Shown piece after piece: positions 14,601 through 18,703 of a stretch of 18,703 bases of DNA (position 1 is the first letter of the stretch; every line of letters begins with the position of its first letter). The notes below the pieces were generated by a model. That model was not told the DNA's origin. It saw nothing but the letters and a program-made list of their open reading frames with translations, and ran no database searches. This DNA is from QHWK01 sp035315685 (GTDB lineage: Bacteria; Acidobacteriota; Vicinamibacteria; Vicinamibacterales; CAVVIG01). Where the stretch lies: positions 1 through 18,703 of the forward strand of contig DATFXR010000027.1 of the NCBI GenBank assembly GCA_035315685.1. The letters are read 5' to 3'. The translations under genes were made by a program, and so were the position numbers.

Positions 14601-16146
14601 GGGCACGTCGCTCACGCACCGGCTGCTGCTGTTGATGAGCGGCCCGAACACCAACACGCCGGGGTGGATCAGCGCCAACGCGGCCAGCCGCAGTCTCGCG
14701 GAGCCGATGCTGAATTTCTGGGCGTTCAGGCTCCTCGGCGACGGCACCAAAGTCCGATGCACGGTCGCGCGCCTCGACGACGTCACCGGCGACGTCGTCG
14801 AGACGCGGACGTTTCCGCTCAGCGAGGTCTCGATCACACCGCTCGATGTGGTGTTCGGCGTCGAGGACGCCAACACGACCGCTCAGCCGGGCATGGCGCT
14901 CAGCGAGATCGAGCAGCAGATCCTCTATTACGCGAAGCGGAAGACCGGCGGGTTCGATCCGCACGCGACGCTCCGGCTGCAACACGCACGGCCAGCGAAC
15001 CTGGCGGCCGGCGAGATGACGCTGTTCGACGCGCTCGAGCAGGCACGCGCCATCCGGCGGCTGCTGGGCGTGGCACGCGGCGCCGAGCCCGAGGACCTCA
15101 ATCCGCCGGAGCGGACAGGTCTCGGCACCATCGATCTCACCGAGCTGGAAGCACGGGTCGTGAGAGCCGAAAACGCGCTCAACGCCGCCCACAAGACGCT
15201 CGCCGGCCTCATCGCGCGGATCGCGACGACGACCACCGCCGAACTGCTGCGCACGTGGATGCTCAGGCTTGGCGCGTTCGGAGTGGCGCCGGCGGTTCCG
15301 GTCAGCGTCGCGGGCGAGGATCAGGCGGACAAGACGGCGCTCGTCAGGCAAGGTCAGGCGCTGCTGAAGATCAGCGGTGCGCGATTGGACCAGGGCGCCC
15401 TATTGCGCGCCGCTGCGGCAGCAACCGATCCGCACGGACGCAAGGAGCAGCTGATTGCACGTGTGCGCGCGGTGTTCGGACCGTCGTTCGTCGTGCTGCC
15501 GCGATTCTCGTTCGACGCCACGAGCGGGACGGAATTCGGCGGCGCGCTCGCCGGCAGCACCGCCGCGCAGGGCGGCGATCCGCTCGCGGTCAACACCTGG
15601 TTCGCGCGCTACGCGCGCGTGCGCGATACGGTCGGCCGCTTCGGATCGTGCCTGCAACGGGCGGAAGTGCTCGGCGCCGGTGCGCGACTGAACCTCAGCG
15701 TCGCGCAGCTGCCGTTCGTCAACGGCGAGCGCTGGGTCGGCTTGCCGCCGCTCACGGGCGCCACCCTGCCGCCAAGCAGGCTGTCTCTCGTCGTGCACAC
15801 GATCGGCCCCATCAATACGACCCTCGTGATGACGGGCCTGCTGGTGGACGAGTGGGTCGAATTCGTGCCGAGCACCAAGGAGACGACCGCGCTGGCGTTC
15901 CAGTTCGACATGCCGAACTCGGCGGCGCCCCAGAGCGTGCTCATCGCAGTGCCTCCGGCGCCGGGTCAGGACTGGACAGCCGAAACGCTGCGGCGCGTGC
16001 TCGTGGAAACGCTCGACCTCGCCAAGCTCCGCGCCGTGGACACGGCATCGCTCGGTGCCGCTGCGCAGCATCTGCCGGGCCTGTATCTCGCGTTCAACAC
16101 CGAGGACCACGCGGTCTCGACGGACTTCGCGCCGCTGACCCACTGA
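11665..16146 (+). CDS. Giant conserved uncharacterised protein (1493 aa)
   Basis: Fourth and largest operon gene. I recognise its blocks from unnamed large bacterial proteins, but no named function. In order: PVRLETRFF (about 33-41) and RVRIFPDKIHLDSHEP (54-69); HHYTDGLAFV with TPTNN (about 276-297); HFLSHVRSFGPFPAVRC and QPYGILPVTSL (about 397-426); GLYVGGYGWLENLKP (about 730-744); FIHAPSMIHAATAALLRNAH (about 773-792); IDLSSRRV plus GQPLGALLGYRVERLLHE (about 808-845); AANNVVDGLVL (about 882-892); and LLVDEWVEFVPSTKETTALA (about 1392-1411). Residues about 1155-1200 look like a coiled coil (LTELEARVVRAENALNAAHK). No signal peptide or membrane segment is seen. It starts 36 bases after the previous gene with a weak ribosome site (GCGGG). 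The long uninterrupted frame and protein-like composition make the CDS secure. Confidence 0.8.
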   Translation: MSAQLFQTSFAIPGTSPTLPAQSLCPGDVPLVLLPVRLETRFFTLATGATELRVRIFPDKIHLDSHEPDLTADEQTWGRHYWTQNWLAASDATATATAWRQIADRFGARRAAWIARVLTPTNADQRPTGPALQTLAVPPAFPGITVADTGEAWRHAPQARLMPDRWIAVVHSADRVAIVVTGNDIRRPLAVGPDPQAPDPDPQTEAAITAGEQLAIDPGMKWMTDFNEAESIGMALRIPIPAATAAAGLDSLLVFGVTRSLSVADTANQLASLLDAHHYTDGLAFVRPGTPTNNADDRRSGYDSSDPGHERSFRIEVDGTPELTDNNALRVGTALGLPFDRILPTFGRIERGLDRDDLDMRSMNTALWQVGWGYFLSNMIGAEAGLTTPDVDWARAHFLSHVRSFGPFPAVRCGAQPYGILPVTSLDLWQPDPNEPVAARDTWLKGMLIALRDTVWRPAVDSVARIGNRQDPVDPDADLADVMRTDGISSVYRTRNVLGRHFLQHLYRFLASNFADSDPAQTALLTSLGMASRPRLTHLWNADWQWSLFAPLVQSGEVSPWAKLEPNYVAALLAEPRIDNVLAARNAGSLLQALLRHAWLREIAYAAARLQAAETGGDPAALLRDAELVDLVAGAQPTLHWKRQLEQVLTATAGQTIRVFLETQATFSTPALAALGEFRASLARLNNLDSEALSQQMQGTLDLSAHRLDAWVTSIATKRLAAMHIDGPAGLYVGGYGWLENLKPISAAAVKPVVTLPAGEPGPLQTAANDSGFIHAPSMIHAATAALLRNAHLGPTGVPSATGPFAIDLSSRRVREASRLLEGVRQGQPLGALLGYRVERLLHETFVDNGRSMDRFIKPLRRLAPLIARASAETTAPVETIAANNVVDGLVLNRRWNEERSTVIAALSTEGFGTSDLSTLTKILDRLGDMIDGVSDALTAETAYQMARGNTARIASTLEAIARGEAAPPELEVARTPRSGTSLTHRLLLLMSGPNTNTPGWISANAASRSLAEPMLNFWAFRLLGDGTKVRCTVARLDDVTGDVVETRTFPLSEVSITPLDVVFGVEDANTTAQPGMALSEIEQQILYYAKRKTGGFDPHATLRLQHARPANLAAGEMTLFDALEQARAIRRLLGVARGAEPEDLNPPERTGLGTIDLTELEARVVRAENALNAAHKTLAGLIARIATTTTAELLRTWMLRLGAFGVAPAVPVSVAGEDQADKTALVRQGQALLKISGARLDQGALLRAAAAATDPHGRKEQLIARVRAVFGPSFVVLPRFSFDATSGTEFGGALAGSTAAQGGDPLAVNTWFARYARVRDTVGRFGSCLQRAEVLGAGARLNLSVAQLPFVNGERWVGLPPLTGATLPPSRLSLVVHTIGPINTTLVMTGLLVDEWVEFVPSTKETTALAFQFDMPNSAAPQSVLIAVPPAPGQDWTAETLRRVLVETLDLAKLRAVDTASLGAAAQHLPGLYLAFNTEDHAVSTDFAPLTH

Positions 16147-16152
16147 GAGGAG
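16146..16152 (+). promoter_or_regulatory. Strong Shine-Dalgarno fixing a GTG start
   Basis: AGAGGAG overlaps the last base of the TGA stop of the 1493-aa gene and lies six bases before GTG at 16159. It is the best ribosome-binding site in the operon and supports the GTG start of the last gene. The last subunit may thus be translated more independently than the preceding ones. Confidence 0.6.
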
Positions 16153-16158
16153 CTCGAC

Positions 16159-18681
16159 GTGCCTGTTCCGCAACTCTTCGTCACGATCACCGCCCCTCCA
16201 GCCGGCTCGCCCGTGAACCGCACGTTCGAGATCCTCGGCAACATCTCCTGGCAGCAGGTGCCGGTTGGATGGAGCCTCACGAGCAAGAGCGTCAGGGTGC
16301 AATTCGGCCCCGGCGGTTCGAATGCACTCGCGACCTTTCCGAGCGGCTTCAACTGGCGATGCACCGGTACAGTGAGTCCCGCCACGCCCTGGGGCACCTT
16401 CGTCACGCTGACGGTCAGCGCGGATGCAACATTCAGATTCCTCCTCACGAACCGGGAGCCCGACTTCGAGACGTTGAGCGTCACGACCACGTTCGTCGTG
16501 CAACTGCCAGGCGCGATCGCGCCGGCGGTGAGCCTGGCCCCGTTCGCCTCGCCGATCGTCGCAGCGACGGTACCCGTCGATTTCCTGTTCACAGGATCGG
16601 CGACGAGCCCGCAGGCACCGATCGTGCTGGTGCAATACAAAGTCGAGAACGGCCAGTTCGCAAACGCGGTGAATGCGAGCGGCAACTGGTCGCAGTTTCG
16701 AATCAGGCTGCCGCTGCCGCCGACGGCGCCCGACAAGGATCACACGCTCACGGTTCGGGCGACGGATTCATTCGGGACCGTCGGCGAAATGTCGGCCACG
16801 TTCAAGGTCCAACCCGACCCGCCGATCGTCGTCCCGCCGGGCGCGAAGACAACGTTCTCCGGCGCGCCGACGACGTCATCGATCACGAGCTGGACGCGTC
16901 TCGAGCCGCAGTGCACGGGTGCCGACATGGGGGTGAGCTCGAGCGCTCGTCTCTTCGATCCGCTGTGGATGCTGACGCGCCAGTGGCAGATGGGAGAGTT
17001 TCAGGCGGAAGACGCGGGCACGCCGGTCCAGGCGCGGGTTCGCGCGACCACCGCGACGCTCACCCGCCGGTTTTCGGGCGAGGTGCCGCAGCCCGCGACG
17101 GTCGGACCGACACCGGTTGCCGCAGCGGCCTATGATCCGGCGAGCACGCCGCTCGAGGTCCTCGTGGAACGGCGGCGCATGCGCGCGGCTGACGCGAGCG
17201 AAGCGCGGATGCTCACCTTTGCCGTCGAATCAGGGCTCCATTTCCTGCGGATGCTGGAGCTGCAGTCGCTGTCCAGGAGTTATCGGGCCGCGTTCCTGAC
17301 GAAGCTCGCCCTGCAGCCACTGCCGCTTGCGAGAGCCGCGCTGGTCGACGATGCCACCTCACGCTACCTGCAGTCGATGGTGGGACGGGCACCGGACGGA
17401 CGACAGCTCGCGACGCTCGTGCGCGCCATCGGCCCGGCGCAACTCGTCCTCGATGCCGCGTTGAACATCGCAGTAGTCGATCGTCCCAAGGTCCAGCAGG
17501 CCGTCACCGCCTGGCTCGGGTGGTACGATTCGTTGTACAGCGAGCCCGCCGGTCCGACCGACGATGCCTGGAATCCGCCGCGCCTCGAGTACGCCCTGTC
17601 GGTCGGCACACGTCTCTCCGCGAATGCCGGAGACGAGGTCACCTTTTCAGCGTCAGAGGTCGACGGGCCGATCGACTGGAGTTCGTTCGACGTCAACACG
17701 CAGGTCTCGCTCACGACGGCCGCCGACCAGGGCTTCACGTCAATCGTCGAAGCAACCATTCCTGCGCCGGTGCAGTTTCCCGGTGCGCCGGCGCCGCGCT
17801 TCTGGGAGATGGAAGACGCGCGGATCGCCTACGGCCTCGTCTCTGTCGGCCCGCCTGATATCGCACACCTGATGGCGATCGAGTACGCCAGCTCGTACGG
17901 CAACGACTGGTTCATCGTGCCGCTCACGCTGCCCGTCGGTTCGGTCACCCGCGTCGAGTCGCTGGTGGTGACCGACACGTTCGGCGTCCGCAACCTCGTG
18001 CGGCCGATGGGCGATCCGGCGCTGCCGCCCGCGTTCTTCTCGTTGTGGCAGCCGGCGTTCAGGAATCCGTCGCCGCTCGGGCCGAAAGTCGCGACCAACC
18101 GATTCTTCCTCCCGCCGACGCTCAGCCGTACTCTGGACAGCGCGCCGCTCGAAGATGTCTTGTTCATGCGCGACGAAATGGCCAATGTCGCATGGGCCAT
18201 CGAACGCAGCGTCGAGAGCCCGATCGAGCAGCCCGCGCAACGCTACGAAGCAAAGGACGCGGGGCCAGCGGAGGCTCCAGTCGTGACGAGCGCGACGCTG
18301 CCGCGATATCTGCTGTCGTCAGCGGTACCGCCGAACTGGATTCCGTTGCTGCCGGTGCAGGTGCCGAACCCGGCGCAGCCGACCACTCCGGGGCAGGCGC
18401 TGTCGCGGCTCAAACGCGGCGCGCTGCTGCAAGCCGACGCCACGACCAAGCCGAACACCGCGATAGGCGACGTCCTGCTGTCGCTCTCGAACCTGCTGCT
18501 CTACGACGAGGAGGTTCCCCGCGAGGGCGCGCGTCTCACGCGTCAGCGCCGGTTGGCACGGTGGACCGATGGATCGACGTGGCTCTGGACGTCGTTCCGG
18601 AACGAGGTCGGGCGCGGTGAAGGGGCGAGCCGCCTGCAGTTCGATCAAATCCTGGAGCCGGGCGCCACACCGGGGGTTTAG
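16159..18681 (+). CDS. Ig-like N-terminus fused to conserved 'DPLWMLTRQWQxGEFQ' protein (840 aa)
   Basis: Fifth gene, GTG start 12 bases after the previous stop. Residues about 5-115 (FVTITAPPAGSPVNRTFEI onward) and 118-222, ending DSFGTVGEMSATFKVQ, look like two Ig-like beta sandwiches. A proline-rich linker PDPPIVVPPGAK follows. The main part starts near 245 (SWTRLEP). Its most striking block is RLFDPLWMLTRQWQMGEFQ with AEDAGTPVQARV (about 264-294). Further blocks are WNPPRLEYALSVG (about 473-485), FWEMEDARIAYG (about 547-558), SYGNDWFIVPLTLPVGSV (about 579-596), VVTDTFGVRNLV and LEDVLFMRDEMANVAWAIE (about 664-682). I recall these from unnamed conserved bacterial proteins. The Ig-like pair may mediate assembly or attachment; this is inference. 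No export signal is visible. It ends 22 bases before the window edge, with no terminator seen. Confidence 0.8.
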   Translation: MPVPQLFVTITAPPAGSPVNRTFEILGNISWQQVPVGWSLTSKSVRVQFGPGGSNALATFPSGFNWRCTGTVSPATPWGTFVTLTVSADATFRFLLTNREPDFETLSVTTTFVVQLPGAIAPAVSLAPFASPIVAATVPVDFLFTGSATSPQAPIVLVQYKVENGQFANAVNASGNWSQFRIRLPLPPTAPDKDHTLTVRATDSFGTVGEMSATFKVQPDPPIVVPPGAKTTFSGAPTTSSITSWTRLEPQCTGADMGVSSSARLFDPLWMLTRQWQMGEFQAEDAGTPVQARVRATTATLTRRFSGEVPQPATVGPTPVAAAAYDPASTPLEVLVERRRMRAADASEARMLTFAVESGLHFLRMLELQSLSRSYRAAFLTKLALQPLPLARAALVDDATSRYLQSMVGRAPDGRQLATLVRAIGPAQLVLDAALNIAVVDRPKVQQAVTAWLGWYDSLYSEPAGPTDDAWNPPRLEYALSVGTRLSANAGDEVTFSASEVDGPIDWSSFDVNTQVSLTTAADQGFTSIVEATIPAPVQFPGAPAPRFWEMEDARIAYGLVSVGPPDIAHLMAIEYASSYGNDWFIVPLTLPVGSVTRVESLVVTDTFGVRNLVRPMGDPALPPAFFSLWQPAFRNPSPLGPKVATNRFFLPPTLSRTLDSAPLEDVLFMRDEMANVAWAIERSVESPIEQPAQRYEAKDAGPAEAPVVTSATLPRYLLSSAVPPNWIPLLPVQVPNPAQPTTPGQALSRLKRGALLQADATTKPNTAIGDVLLSLSNLLLYDEEVPREGARLTRQRRLARWTDGSTWLWTSFRNEVGRGEGASRLQFDQILEPGATPGV

Positions 18682-18703
18682 CGCATTTTCCGATTCGATG
18701 TCG

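Noticed and set aside
13339..15351. A 670-codon minus-strand open frame opposite the 1493-aa gene
   Set aside because: It is rich in Arg, Ala, Glu and Asp, with no family motifs. It mirrors the codon bias of the sense gene, as expected in GC-rich DNA.
14664..17135. An 823-codon plus-strand open frame crossing the boundary of the last two operon genes
   Set aside because: It is an alternative frame of both genes with Arg/Ala/Gly/Asp-rich low-complexity sequence. The real stop, Shine-Dalgarno and GTG at 16144-16161 lie inside it.
3099..18681. Contractile injection system or phage-tail cluster
   Set aside because: The large conserved proteins invite this idea, but no sheath, tube, baseplate, spike, AAA ATPase or tape-measure sequence can be recognised in the window.

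Overview
The window is GC-rich bacterial DNA with two very different halves. Relics of gene families I associate with soil Acidobacteriota (a xanthine-dehydrogenase-type molybdoenzyme and a 'GHWEGDTLVVDTTN' protein) suggest that phylum, perhaps a Vicinamibacteria-like lineage. This is inference from family memory, not a phylogeny.

Positions 1-2634 are a low-density, partly decayed region. It opens with the start of an adenylate kinase gene on the minus strand, cut by the window edge. Two diverged integrase (DDE transposase) C-terminal relics in opposite orientation (about 498-632 minus and 2059-2175 plus) bracket the rest. Between them lie one intact small secreted protein gene (850-1314 minus) and a chain of minus-strand gene remnants (1338-2020). 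The chain holds a start and ribosome site that read only four codons, the N-terminus and a C-terminal-like motif of a xanthine dehydrogenase large subunit, and the frameshifted 3' part of a 'WEGDTLVVDTTN' protein. An intact glyoxalase/VOC-fold gene (2200-2634 minus) follows, then a 464-base divergent intergenic region.

Positions 3099-18681 are one tightly packed plus-strand operon of five very large genes, with gaps of 5, 8, 36 and 12 bases and about 5,170 residues in total. In order they are: a phospholipase D-like protein with an N-terminal beta domain and a hydrophobic hairpin inserted in its first catalytic half (752 aa); a beta-rich protein resembling the DUF6603 family (1168 aa); and three uncharacterised proteins of 916, 1493 and 840 aa, the last beginning with two Ig-like beta domains. 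No signal peptide is visible on any of them. The last three carry sequence blocks I recognise from widespread but unnamed bacterial proteins. The arrangement suggests co-produced subunits of one large assembly with a membrane-tethered phosphodiesterase, but that function is inference. No phage, secretion-system or CRISPR component is visible. The operon may continue beyond the right edge, since no terminator is seen in the last 22 bases.

Most other long open frames here, including antisense frames of 450-670 codons, are shadows of these genes in GC-rich sequence.
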